A stretch of DNA of 14,546 nucleotides from Nitrospira sp. (GCA_016873595.1 VGWZ01000024.1:1-14546), one strand, 5' to 3'. Positions 1 to 7,039 are shown, numbered from the stretch's first letter. The notes: generated by a model from the sequence alone, not told the origin. Made by a program: numbers and translations.

Positions 1-39
1 TTAAATGAAATTTATTGTCCCTGGTGGTAAAATTTTAAT

Positions 40-1041
40 ATGAGCAACCACTACCTTGGCAAAGTGGATTATTCTGACCCTCTCTACGAGATACTTTACT
101 CGCGTGTATGCCCTGATATTAAGGATCCACTTTTTCATGTTAAAAGGATGTCTTTACACAGTGTGTATAAATACACAGAAGAAAAATCTAAAATTGCGGT
201 CATTGGTAAATTTTTTAAAATCAATGACACAAAACAGGAACAAATTTTAAGGATAAAAGGCGAATATGATAACCTCGAGAAAATCAGAGGTTATGGATTC
301 GATGCCTCACCCAATTACGTTGTACGGCCTATTACCAGAGATGAAAGAATCGGGCTTGCTTTGATAGAAGAATTTATTTACGGAAGGGATCTCGACTATT
401 ACCTTAAAAGAGCGATTTATGAGGGGAAAAGTACTTTATTGATGGAAAGGCTTTCAAGGCTTGCATCTTTTCTTTATGTACTCCACGAAAAAACAGAAAT
501 GGCATACAATGTCGAACTTGATTTTGTGAGTGCTTATTTCCAGAAAGTGATAAATAAATTATATATACAGGGAATACTATCAGATTGTGACAGGAAGGAA
601 TATTTAAAACTTAAGGATAAATGGTTGAACAGAACTTTACTTCAAAATGCAAAAAGTGTCATTGTTCATGGAGATGCTACTCCAACCAATTTCATATTCA
701 CTCAAAGGGGTGATGTAGTTGCCATAGACCTTGAGCGTATGAAAAATACCGACATCTCATTCGATGTGAGCATGGTATGCGGAGAGTTAAAACATGCATT
801 TCTCTGGAGAACCGGAAATCCCTATACCGCAGAACCCTTTATAAGGCATTTCCTTAAAAGCTACTCCAGACATTCCTATAATCGCAAAAAGGCATTCAAA
901 GAAATTACCTTGAGAAATCCTTTTTACATGGCATTAACAGAATTGAGAATAGCACGGAATGATTATCTTGACTGGAATTACAGGAAGCGACTTGCGTATG
1001 AGGCTAAGGAATGTCTGCGATGGGGTCTCAAACTCAAATGA
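40..1041 (+). CDS. APH-fold phosphotransferase (small-molecule kinase, substrate unknown)
   Basis: A 333-residue protein of the aminoglycoside phosphotransferase/choline kinase fold. The catalytic loop is HGDATPTNF (residues 210-218; Asp212 the likely base, Asn217 a metal ligand), and the DFG-equivalent is IDLE (229-232, Asp230). Lys57 in VIGKFF and a Glu near residue 76-80 could be the N-lobe Lys-Glu pair. No signal peptide or membrane segment is visible, so it is probably cytosolic. A GGTGG about 12 bases upstream is only a weak ribosome site; the start is accepted because nothing longer is visible in frame. The stop overlaps the start of the HAD phosphatase gene as ATGA, so the two are probably co-translated and act on related metabolites. 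Family members phosphorylate sugars, choline, thiamine, amino acids or antibiotics; the substrate cannot be read from the sequence, and resistance is not implied. Confidence 0.8.
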   Translation: MSNHYLGKVDYSDPLYEILYSRVCPDIKDPLFHVKRMSLHSVYKYTEEKSKIAVIGKFFKINDTKQEQILRIKGEYDNLEKIRGYGFDASPNYVVRPITRDERIGLALIEEFIYGRDLDYYLKRAIYEGKSTLLMERLSRLASFLYVLHEKTEMAYNVELDFVSAYFQKVINKLYIQGILSDCDRKEYLKLKDKWLNRTLLQNAKSVIVHGDATPTNFIFTQRGDVVAIDLERMKNTDISFDVSMVCGELKHAFLWRTGNPYTAEPFIRHFLKSYSRHSYNRKKAFKEITLRNPFYMALTELRIARNDYLDWNYRKRLAYEAKECLRWGLKLK

Positions 1042-1745
1042 TAAAGGCACTATTCTTCGATCTTTACGGGACATTAATTGACATAAGGACCGATGAGAAT
1101 GACCTCTGGGTTTATGAGACACTTTCCAGGTATTTCTCATATCATTCTATTGATATAAGACCAGAGGAATTAAAAAGAGTATATTTTGGAGAGATCGAGC
1201 AAAGTTTACGTCAAAGCAGACAAATGTATCCTGAAATAGACGTATACAAAATCTTTTTCAAAATTATGTACAAATACGGAAACAGAAGATATTCCAAAAG
1301 TATTGTCGTAGACATTGCGATGCTCTTCAGGTCATTGACAATGAGGCACTTTGGAGTTTTTGCCAGGCTTTATGACGTCCTTGCGTCTATAAATGAAAAG
1401 TATAAAACGGGATTAATATCTGATGCACAGTGGGTGTTTGCAGAACCTGAAATAACAATACTTGGCCTTGACCGATTCTTTAAACTCAGCATTTTATCAT
1501 CAAGGTTTGGATTCAAAAAGCCTGATACACGGATGTTCACTCTTGCAATGGAACGACAAGGGGTTACCCCTGAAGAATCTGTATATATTGGTGATAATCC
1601 ACGTAAAGACCTTATTGGTGCCAAAAATGCAGGGATGAAATTTATACTTTTCAGGTCTGAATGCAAATCTTATAATGGCTTTCAACCAGATGGTTGCTTT
1701 TATGATTACTCTGAATTGGAAAATGTATTGCCTGAGATTGTGTAA
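1038..1745 (+). CDS. HAD-superfamily hydrolase (haloacid dehalogenase-like phosphatase)
   Basis: A 235-residue HAD hydrolase with all four motifs. Motif I is FFDLYGTL with nucleophile Asp8; the usual second Asp is Tyr10, as in the dehalogenase-type DxYGT subgroup. Motif II is LISDA (Ser128), motif III the lysines of FGFKKPD (160-161), and motif IV YIGDNPRKDLIGA (Asp186). The helical insertion between motifs I and II is the cap. I chose the ATG at 1038 because it forms an ATGA overlap with the stop of the preceding kinase gene and puts the FFDLYGTL strand right at the N-terminus; an in-frame ATG at 1011 would add nine residues inside the kinase gene. It most likely dephosphorylates a small phosphorylated metabolite. 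The Tyr variant leaves 2-haloacid dehalogenase activity formally possible, but the pairing with a kinase favours a phosphatase. Confidence 0.85.
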   Translation: MIKALFFDLYGTLIDIRTDENDLWVYETLSRYFSYHSIDIRPEELKRVYFGEIEQSLRQSRQMYPEIDVYKIFFKIMYKYGNRRYSKSIVVDIAMLFRSLTMRHFGVFARLYDVLASINEKYKTGLISDAQWVFAEPEITILGLDRFFKLSILSSRFGFKKPDTRMFTLAMERQGVTPEESVYIGDNPRKDLIGAKNAGMKFILFRSECKSYNGFQPDGCFYDYSELENVLPEIV

Positions 1746-1826
1746 ATAATTTGGATTACTTATCCTGCCTGTTAGAAAATAATTTTTACTCAGTCTCAGC
1801 ATACATTATACACAAATTAAATCAAT

Positions 1827-1934
1827 AAGAGGCGGGATATAGTATTTGAGCGGACTTGAATTCTTTCGAAGAAAGAATTCACCTCGGAGGTCGATACGAC
1901 CGAGAATGAGCGAAAATACTATATCCCGCCTCTT
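1827..1934. repeat. Nested palindromic element: 21-bp outer stem enclosing two hairpins
   Basis: A perfect 21-bp inverted repeat (1827-1847 with 1914-1934) encloses two further hairpins. The first has a 10-bp perfect stem, GAATTCTTTC (1858-1867) with GAAAGAATTC (1871-1880), around a GAA loop. The second pairs CTCGG (1883-1887) with CCGAG (1900-1904), with TCG/CGA inside. TGAGCG occurs in the same orientation at 1847-1852 and 1907-1912. The 108-bp unit lies between convergent genes and begins four bases past the stop of the minus-strand gene. It has no T-tract, so it is not a standard intrinsic terminator. The form suggests a REP/MITE-like non-autonomous element or a structured RNA 3' end. There is no ORF inside it. 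Confidence 0.75.
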
Positions 1935-1937
1935 GAC

Positions 1938-2483
1938 CTATGTCTTGTAAATTTTCTGGGTAAGTCTTATTTTCTTTTTGATATATTCCTCGAGCAAAAA
2001 GAGTGTTTTAAGTTCCTCACCAGCAATTTTTTGTAATCGAATGAGCTTTTCTTGTTGAATGTTTTTACAGATGCGCTGGCAGAGATAATTGACACAGATT
2101 ACCTGACGAGCCATGAGCACACATCCCTGTCCTGATAGGAAGTAGCACGAATTAGGATCATAACTATCGGGGGGAAGAGTTTTCCCTAACATGAGGTTAA
2201 TGAACAAGAGAATACTGTCATAATTTTTCTCCATGCCTGCCCCGCAACAGCTTCCACCACCATTTAATGCGCAATCATTGCATTCCTTCACTACTCCAAT
2301 GAACTCCATCTCTTTCCAGGTGACTTCGATATTTTTGTCCAATTGAAATAACAGGTTTTTAATTTTTTCATCTTGGAGTAAGGTCTTGCTATAACGTGAT
2401 TGAAGATCGTAGGCCAAAGCGATTTTTTTACTTATAGAATTCTCAATATGACCGGCCTTCAGGCTTTCATTACCATGTCTCAT
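1938..2483 (-). CDS. YkgJ-like cysteine-cluster protein
   Basis: A 181-residue cytosolic-looking protein with nine cysteines in a distinctive pattern: ECNDCALNGGGSCCG (Cys68, 71, 79, 80), then Cys113, Cys121, Cys130, Cys135 and Cys139 in the CYFLSGQGC and ICVNYLCQRIC segments. The C-x2-C...CC...C...C...C-x4-C layout resembles the YkgJ/UPF0153 family of putative Zn- or Fe-S-binding proteins, whose role is not well established. Residues 1-60 and 140-181 are charged and helical, without membrane segments. The only in-frame Met near the N-terminus is the first; a TAAGGT about 14 bases upstream is a weak, distant ribosome site, so the start is not certain. The gene is convergent with the HAD gene and divergent from the next, so it is probably monocistronic. 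The stop lies just outside the palindromic element. Confidence 0.6.
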   Translation of the reverse strand: MRHGNESLKAGHIENSISKKIALAYDLQSRYSKTLLQDEKIKNLLFQLDKNIEVTWKEMEFIGVVKECNDCALNGGGSCCGAGMEKNYDSILLFINLMLGKTLPPDSYDPNSCYFLSGQGCVLMARQVICVNYLCQRICKNIQQEKLIRLQKIAGEELKTLFLLEEYIKKKIRLTQKIYKT

Positions 2484-2577
2484 ACATTATATTTTACCTT
2501 ATCCTATCTGCTTATGTATGTTTCTCTTGTTTCCCTATTTCCTGTCCTTACGTTTTGCTATAAATAAATCAATTTAT

Positions 2578-2607
2578 TTGCCTTTGAGGCTTATTTCTAT
2601 CTAATAT
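2578..2607 (+). promoter_or_regulatory. Candidate sigma70 promoter for the 91-residue gene
   Basis: TTGCCT (2578-2583), an 18-base spacer and TAATAT (2602-2607) each match the consensus at 4 of 6 positions, about 30 bases before the start codon. The AT-rich inverted repeat AAATAAA/TTTATTT (2562-2579) just upstream could bind a regulator, but in AT-rich DNA it may be chance. Confidence 0.3.
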
Positions 2608-2637
2608 GGTTGTAAGAATATATAGAGGAAGGCGGTA

Positions 2638-2913
2638 ATGGCGAAGTTAACTTTTATCCTTGTGAATTCTGAAAAGATAGCTTTTATGCATAAGGTTGCT
2701 GAATACAATAACGGTGTGATCGAACAAGGCATACTGACAATATCTGTAACTGCTCCTCAACTTGTCATTAAAAGAGAGTGGGCTAATGAGATATTTAGAT
2801 GGGAGGATGAAAATGGTCACTCCAAGTGGAAATCACTCATGCTCAATTATCATGGTAAAATAGTGAAATTTTCAGATGATGAGATTATTATTATAGACCT
2901 TGAGGAGAAATAA
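2638..2913 (+). CDS. Small hypothetical protein (91 aa)
   Basis: I do not recognise this protein. It is 91 residues, soluble, without signal peptide or transmembrane segment, and mostly predicted beta by eye, with alternating hydrophobic stretches (LTFILV, GILTISV, QLVIKR, IIIIDL). The middle is rich in Trp (REWANEIFRWEDENGHSKWKS), and there is no Cys or obvious catalytic motif. Start choice is supported by AGGAAGG about five bases before the ATG, and a candidate promoter lies upstream. It is divergent from the YkgJ-like gene and about 200 bases ahead of the exported 5'-nucleotidase on the same strand. Real coding is supported by the ribosome site and uninterrupted frame; the function is unknown. 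Confidence 0.6.
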   Translation: MAKLTFILVNSEKIAFMHKVAEYNNGVIEQGILTISVTAPQLVIKREWANEIFRWEDENGHSKWKSLMLNYHGKIVKFSDDEIIIIDLEEK

Positions 2914-2977
2914 AATCGCTGTGGCTGTCAAAGCTGTCATAATGTTCAAATTATTATAAAAAGGATGGGTAAACGCT

Positions 2978-3037
2978 ATGTCAGAAGTTGAAATTTCTGA
3001 TATCGAAATATTGAAAAAGAGAGCAAATTTATTTTGA
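2978..3037 (+). CDS. Possible 19-residue small ORF before the 5'-nucleotidase gene
   Basis: ATG at 2978 follows AAGGATGGG at about seven bases and opens a 19-codon frame (MSEVEISDIEILKKRANLF) ending TGA at 3035-3037. It is acidic then basic, with no hydrophobic or regulatory-codon run typical of an attenuator peptide. It sits in the 200-base gap before the 5'-nucleotidase. The ribosome site makes it worth listing, but a frame this short can arise by chance. Confidence 0.2.
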   Translation: MSEVEISDIEILKKRANLF

Positions 3038-3117
3038 ATTATTATTTTCAGGTTTTTTCCATTCAATGAGCTATGCCCGAAACTGATGTCGAAAAGAATA
3101 GATTGAGGAGGCAATGC

Positions 3118-4656
3118 ATGAGAAAAACAAGCATTGTATTTTTCTTCATTTTATTCTTTGTCATATTCGCACCTTTCATTTACGCTGACCAAACTGAGAT
3201 AAGGATTCTTTATGTAAATGACTTCCACGGATTTGCTGAACCATATAAACCATTTGGATCTGATGAAATGTATGGAGGTATTGTATATCTTTCTGCCAGA
3301 GTGAATTCACTCCGTAAAGAAAAAGTATCCCTGTTGCTTTCAGCAGGAGACATGATACAGAGCAATAACTGGGCAAATCTTTCTCAGGGTGAATCTGTCA
3401 TCGAGTTAATGAATACGATGAGATTTGATGCCATGGTTATTGGAAACCATGAATTTGATTTTGGACAGGATGTGCTGAAAAAGAGAATTTCAGAGACAAA
3501 ATTCCCTGTCCTTGGGGCAAATGTTGAAGGACTCGATATGCTTAAACCTTTTGTGATAAAGGAACTCAATGGAATTAAAGCAGCCATTATCGGTATCGTC
3601 ACTGAAGATACACCGGTATCAACACACCCGAGAAATATTTCGGGCCTGAAATTTCTTTCTTCAGAAAGTATTGCAGAGAAATATGTGAAGGAGCTAAAAA
3701 ACAAAGCTGACATTATTATTATCTTATCTCACATTGGACATCATGCTGACAGGATTCTTGCTGAAAAAGTGAAAGGAATAGACGTAATTGTTGGTGGACA
3801 TTCGCATACAAAAGTCGAAAAACCAGTCAGTGTTGGGAACACTTTAATAGTGCAGGCATGGGAACATGCAAAGGCACTCGGAGTCTTAGACCTCACGGTT
3901 AAAGATGGGAAGATAGTAAAGTTTGATGGTTACCTGGATAAAATCAAACCAGATGCAGGTAAGGAAGACAGGGTTGTCCTAAAAATTGTGGATAAATACA
4001 AACAAAAAGTTGATTCCGTGTTAAATGAGAAAATAGGTGAAGCCGATATTGACCTTGATGGAGAGAATGTAAGAAAAATGGAAACGAATCTTGGTAATAT
4101 CGTCGCTGATGTAATGAGGCATGCATCAGGCGCTGATGTTGCTATTATAAACGGAGGCACGATAAGAACAAGCATCAAGAAAGGTGACGTGAAAGTAAAA
4201 AATGTATATTCTGTCTTGCCTTTTGACAATTATATCGTTGCCATCAGACTCACTGGAAAACAGATTAAAGAGGCATTAGAGCATGGAGTATCAGCGATAG
4301 AAGAAGGAGCAGGGAGATTCCCTCAGGTATCAGGTCTTTCGTTTCAATATAAAAAGTCTGCAAAAGCAGGTGAGAGGATAAATGAGATTCTCATTGCTGA
4401 TAAACCAATAGATCCCGCTAAGGAGTACATTGTTGCAACCAATGACTTCCTTGCAGCAGGTGGTGATGATTATAAAGTCTTTGGAGAAGCAATAAAGGCA
4501 TCGAGGGATTTCCCCATTATCGGAGGTGTAATGAAAGGTGAAAAGGTTATATACAGTGATTCAGGCAGGTGGTTGAGAGATGTTGTTATAGAATATATAA
4601 AAGAAAAGAAGAGAATAGTCCCGACTGTGGAGGGGAGGATTACAGAAATTCAATAA
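3118..4656 (+). CDS. Exported 5'-nucleotidase / UDP-sugar hydrolase (UshA-type metallophosphoesterase)
   Basis: A 512-residue two-domain enzyme. Residues 1-23 form a signal peptide (MRK, a hydrophobic core, likely cleavage after IYA before DQ), so it should act in the periplasm or outside the cell. The N-terminal calcineurin-like domain carries the dimetal ligands: NDFH (Asp35, His37), AGD (Asp78), GNHEFD (Asn110, His111), SHIG (His205) and GGHSH (His228, His230). The C-terminal 5'-nucleotidase domain has NLGN, NGGTIR (345-350), SVLPFDN, GRFPQVSGLSF and NDFLAAGGDD, with Phe residues in the nucleotide-stacking positions. I chose the ATG at 3118 because AGGAGG lies six bases before it and it begins the signal peptide; an ATG 45 bases upstream would bury it. 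The role is probably salvage of phosphate and nucleosides. SoxB belongs to the same fold, but no sox genes are nearby. Confidence 0.88.
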   Translation: MRKTSIVFFFILFFVIFAPFIYADQTEIRILYVNDFHGFAEPYKPFGSDEMYGGIVYLSARVNSLRKEKVSLLLSAGDMIQSNNWANLSQGESVIELMNTMRFDAMVIGNHEFDFGQDVLKKRISETKFPVLGANVEGLDMLKPFVIKELNGIKAAIIGIVTEDTPVSTHPRNISGLKFLSSESIAEKYVKELKNKADIIIILSHIGHHADRILAEKVKGIDVIVGGHSHTKVEKPVSVGNTLIVQAWEHAKALGVLDLTVKDGKIVKFDGYLDKIKPDAGKEDRVVLKIVDKYKQKVDSVLNEKIGEADIDLDGENVRKMETNLGNIVADVMRHASGADVAIINGGTIRTSIKKGDVKVKNVYSVLPFDNYIVAIRLTGKQIKEALEHGVSAIEEGAGRFPQVSGLSFQYKKSAKAGERINEILIADKPIDPAKEYIVATNDFLAAGGDDYKVFGEAIKASRDFPIIGGVMKGEKVIYSDSGRWLRDVVIEYIKEKKRIVPTVEGRITEIQ

Positions 4657-4657
4657 T

Positions 4658-4840
4658 ATGAAAGTTTATGTGAATGATACACCGGTTGATATCCTACCTG
4701 GGATGACCGTCAAACATGCCCTTATATATGCAGGACTACTCAAAGATAGAGAGTTTTTGAAGAAAGTTTATGATGAATGGGGGAATGAGATTGGTCTGGA
4801 CGGAGCCTTATCTGAGGGGGCAAAAATTTATGTGAAATAA
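4658..4840 (+). CDS. Small beta-grasp-like protein coupled to the 5'-nucleotidase
   Basis: A 60-residue soluble protein starting one base after the stop of the nucleotidase gene, with GAGGGGAGG inside the end of that gene as a likely ribosome site, so translation is coupled. The pattern VYVNDTPVDILPGMTVKHAL, then VYDEWGNEIGLDGAL and a terminal GAKIYVK looks like a compact beta-grasp (ThiS/MoaD, ubiquitin-like or SLBB-type) fold: beta hairpin, helix, two short strands. It lacks the C-terminal Gly-Gly needed by sulfur carriers and the cysteines of 2Fe-2S ferredoxin domains, so those jobs are unlikely. No signal peptide is seen although its partner is exported, which makes a direct complex doubtful. 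Function unknown. Its last 13 bases overlap the convergent HEAT-repeat gene. Confidence 0.65.
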   Translation: MKVYVNDTPVDILPGMTVKHALIYAGLLKDREFLKKVYDEWGNEIGLDGALSEGAKIYVK

Positions 4841-5190
4841 CGGGATTTTATGGAAGGACATTCACTGTTCAGAAATGCATCATTAAAGACTTTTAACAAC
4901 AATTCTATTGCCTTCGGATTCCCGATCTCACCAAGCAACAGCATTGCCTTAATTTTAATGGGCCAGTATTCCACTGATGTATCAGCAATTTCCAAAAGTA
5001 GTTTAAATGCTCTTTCGTCTTTAATACCTTTCAACTTTTCTACCGCTGATAAACGAGTTTGCCAGTTATAGCTCTCAAGCTCAACCTTTATTTCATCAAT
5101 CTTATCTGCAGTTGCATCTCTCACAAATATGCTTGCAAAGAAAATTAAAATGAATAACAAAACCATAAAAGATGACATTCTTCTCTTCAT
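4828..5190 (-). CDS. Exported HEAT-repeat protein, apparently C-terminally truncated
   Basis: A 120-residue protein with a signal peptide (MKRRMSS, a hydrophobic run to about residue 24, likely cleavage after ATA before DK). The mature part begins a HEAT/PBS-lyase-like repeat array: WQTRLSAVEKLKGIKDERAFKLLLEIA (about 42-68) and PIKIKAMLLLGEIGNPKAIELLLKVF (about 76-102). A third repeat starts at CPSIK and stops after five more residues. HEAT solenoids normally have more repeats, so the 3' end looks lost. The start is well supported by GGGAGGAAC before the ATG and a promoter upstream, so the fragment is probably still expressed. Its end overlaps the beta-grasp gene tail to tail by 13 bases. It could be a real two-repeat protein; a truncated gene is my preferred reading. 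Confidence 0.65.
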   Translation of the reverse strand: MKRRMSSFMVLLFILIFFASIFVRDATADKIDEIKVELESYNWQTRLSAVEKLKGIKDERAFKLLLEIADTSVEYWPIKIKAMLLLGEIGNPKAIELLLKVFNDAFLNSECPSIKSRYFT

Positions 5191-5243
5191 TTGTTCCTCC
5201 CAGATTATTTCATGTATTGTCTTTTTAATTTAAATCTATCTGG

Positions 5244-5273
5244 ATATTATTATTTTTGAAAGTATCCCGTCAA
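5244..5273 (-). promoter_or_regulatory. Candidate sigma70 promoter for the HEAT-repeat gene
   Basis: On the minus strand TTGACG (5268-5273; 5 of 6 to consensus), an 18-base spacer and TAATAT (5244-5249) lie about 55 bases before the start codon, giving a leader of about 47 bases that contains the GGGAGGAAC ribosome site. Confidence 0.45.
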
Positions 5274-5360
5274 GAAAATTATGGATTCTATAAATTCTTT
5301 ATAACCAGTACCTTTAGAAAACATCCATTAAAATGTTCATTTCCATATAAGGTATTTCCC

Positions 5361-5389
5361 TTGGAAAAGTTAATCGGTTACACTATATC
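5361..5389 (+). promoter_or_regulatory. Candidate promoter for the asparaginase-type gene
   Basis: TTGGAA (5361-5366), a 17-base spacer and TATATC (5384-5389), each 4 of 6 to consensus. Transcription would start near 5396, leaving a leader of about 14 bases that is almost entirely the AAAAGGAGG ribosome site. Matches are modest, so another start further upstream is possible. Confidence 0.3.
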
Positions 5390-5409
5390 AATCGCAAAAG
5401 GAGGTATAT

Positions 5410-6297
5410 ATGCTCTTAGTTGTTCATGGAGGGGCAGGAGAGAGAATGCCTGATATAAATTCCTTGAAAAAACTTTATGAGTCTCTTTCATCAGGATATA
5501 AAATATTATCTAATGGTGGAACAGTCTTAGACGCAGTAACCGAATCAATAATGGTTCTTGAGAATTCTGGAATTTTTAATGCAGGTGCCGGAGGAAACCT
5601 GCAACTTGATGGGGTGAGAAGACTGGATGCATCTATTATGGAAGGAAAATACTTAAAGGCTGGTTCGGTAATAGGCATTGAGGGAATAAGAAACCCGATT
5701 AAGGTTGCACAGCTTATTATGGACTCGCCTCATGTAATGCTCACCCACATGGTGGCAAGAAAGATTGCAGATTCAAATAACCTTGAACTGTTGCCTGAGC
5801 CAGATAAAAAGTCATTAGAAAAGCTGAGAAATATAAAGAAAAAGGAAAAGGAATTAGTCAAAATTTTCAAACAGTATTTCTCAACAGTCGGAGCAGTCGC
5901 CCTCGATAGGTATGGAAACCTCGGAGCAGGCGCATCAACAGGTGGCATCCCAGCAATGCTTCCTGGAAGGGTTGGCGATACCCCGATTATAGGAGCAGGT
6001 ATATATGCAGAAAACTCAATAGGAGCTATCTCATGTAGTGGAATCGGAGAGAATATAATAAGGCTTTCTCTTTCAAAAGAGATCTGTATGAACTTGAAGA
6101 TTATGCCACCTCATAACGCAGCAGTGTTATCGCTCAGAAGACTTTCTAAGATAGGAGGAGAGGCAGGAGTTATCGTGATAAATAAAAAAGGACAATTTGC
6201 ATTAATTCACACAACAAAATATATGGCCTCTGGTTATGCTCACAAAAAGGGTATTGTTGTGAAAGAAAGTTTTAAGAGGGTCCTGCCCTCTTTTTAA
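5410..6297 (+). CDS. iaaA: Isoaspartyl peptidase / plant-type L-asparaginase (Ntn hydrolase)
   Basis: A 295-residue N-terminal-nucleophile hydrolase of the asparaginase 2 family. These are made as one chain that cleaves itself to expose a catalytic threonine; here that is Thr159 in FSTVGAVALD. Other family landmarks are VVHGGAG at the N-terminus, GGTVLDAV (36-43), FNAGAGGNL (56-64), GASTGGIP (174-181) and GRVGDTPIIGAGIYA (186-200), which form the oxyanion and substrate-carboxylate pockets. No signal peptide is present. It would hydrolyse beta-aspartyl dipeptides and L-asparagine, i.e. protein repair and nitrogen salvage; the split between activities cannot be read here. The start is fixed by AAAAGGAGG seven bases before the ATG. 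The linker before Thr159 (about 130-155) is very Lys-rich. Its stop overlaps the convergent rnc stop by two bases. Confidence 0.88.
   Translation: MLLVVHGGAGERMPDINSLKKLYESLSSGYKILSNGGTVLDAVTESIMVLENSGIFNAGAGGNLQLDGVRRLDASIMEGKYLKAGSVIGIEGIRNPIKVAQLIMDSPHVMLTHMVARKIADSNNLELLPEPDKKSLEKLRNIKKKEKELVKIFKQYFSTVGAVALDRYGNLGAGASTGGIPAMLPGRVGDTPIIGAGIYAENSIGAISCSGIGENIIRLSLSKEICMNLKIMPPHNAAVLSLRRLSKIGGEAGVIVINKKGQFALIHTTKYMASGYAHKKGIVVKESFKRVLPSF
6274..6295 (+). terminator. Intrinsic terminator embedded in the 3' end of the asparaginase gene
   Basis: AAGAGGG (6274-6280), loop TCCTG, CCCTCTT (6286-6292) makes a 7-bp stem running into a T-run ending at 6295. The stem is inside the last codons and the T-run includes the first base of the stop codon. 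On the minus strand the stem is followed by only TT then AAAA, so it looks one-directional. Confidence 0.6.
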
Positions 6298-7007
6298 GCA
6301 GTTGGCAGGTGAAATCTGGATAGAGCCTCTTTCGCAGCGAGAGTCTGTGCCTCTTTTTTACTTTTTCCCGACCCTCTGCCAAACTGCTTCCCGTCTATGA
6401 AGACTTCAACTGTAAAAATCTTTTTATGCTCTTCACCTTCCTGTTTAATTACCCTGTATTCAGGAAGAACATTAAAAAGAAGTTGGGTTCTTTCCTGGAG
6501 CTCTGTTTTAAAATCATAAAATTCTCCAGAATTTATGATAGCCTTTATTTTTTCATTGAATAATCTTAAGATAAGCTCCTTCGCTCTTTCATAACCACCA
6601 TCTACGTAAACTGCCCCTAAAACAGCCTCAAGCGCATCAGCTAACAGGGATTTTTTGATTCTTCCGCCAGTGGCTTCCTCGCCTTTACCAAGTCTGAGAT
6701 ACTTTCCAAGAGAAAGAGAGTCTGCAATCTCAGAAAGTACAGATTCCTTGACGAGATAGGATTTGATCTTGGCCATACTCGATTCAGCAAACCGATTATC
6801 AGATAAATAAAGATACTCGACTATGACAAATCCAAGGACAGAATCACCAAGGAATTCAAGCCTTTCATTATGATTCGTTGATTTTTCCGAATTCTCATGG
6901 GAGAAAGACCTGTGTGTCAGAGCTTCTATGAGGAACTCTTTATTTTTGAAAAAATAACCAAGACGGTTTTCTAACTCAAAAGTATCTTCTAATTTCAACA
7001 GTGTCAT
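6294..7007 (-). CDS. rnc: Ribonuclease III
   Basis: A 237-residue double-strand-specific endoribonuclease that processes rRNA precursors and structured mRNAs. The RNase III domain shows the signature NERLEFLGDSVLG (47-59; acidic residues Glu48, Glu51, Asp55) and the second catalytic pair Asp124 and Glu127 in ADALEAVLGAVYVDGG. The C-terminal double-stranded-RNA-binding domain runs from about 165 (DFKTELQE) to the end, with the GSGKSKKEAQTLAAKEAL helix. Length matches the family. It is the last gene of the fab cluster, 32 bases after fabF on the same strand; acpP/fab-rnc linkage is common in bacteria. I see no clear Shine-Dalgarno before the ATG, so translation may be weak. It meets the asparaginase gene tail to tail with overlapping stops. 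Confidence 0.95.
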   Translation of the reverse strand: MTLLKLEDTFELENRLGYFFKNKEFLIEALTHRSFSHENSEKSTNHNERLEFLGDSVLGFVIVEYLYLSDNRFAESSMAKIKSYLVKESVLSEIADSLSLGKYLRLGKGEEATGGRIKKSLLADALEAVLGAVYVDGGYERAKELILRLFNEKIKAIINSGEFYDFKTELQERTQLLFNVLPEYRVIKQEGEEHKKIFTVEVFIDGKQFGRGSGKSKKEAQTLAAKEALSRFHLPTA

Positions 7008-7039
7008 GATAGGTTATTGTAAAAGACTATTTGAGTTTC

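Noticed and set aside
3118..4656. SoxB thiosulfohydrolase
   Set aside because: Same fold, but no other sox genes are near and all motifs fit ordinary 5'-nucleotidases.
4658..4840. ThiS/MoaD sulfur carrier
   Set aside because: The C-terminus is IYVK, without the Gly-Gly that is adenylated and thiocarboxylated.
5256..5453. Frame overlapping the start of the asparaginase gene
   Set aside because: Out of frame with a strongly supported gene, no ribosome site, no recognisable sequence.
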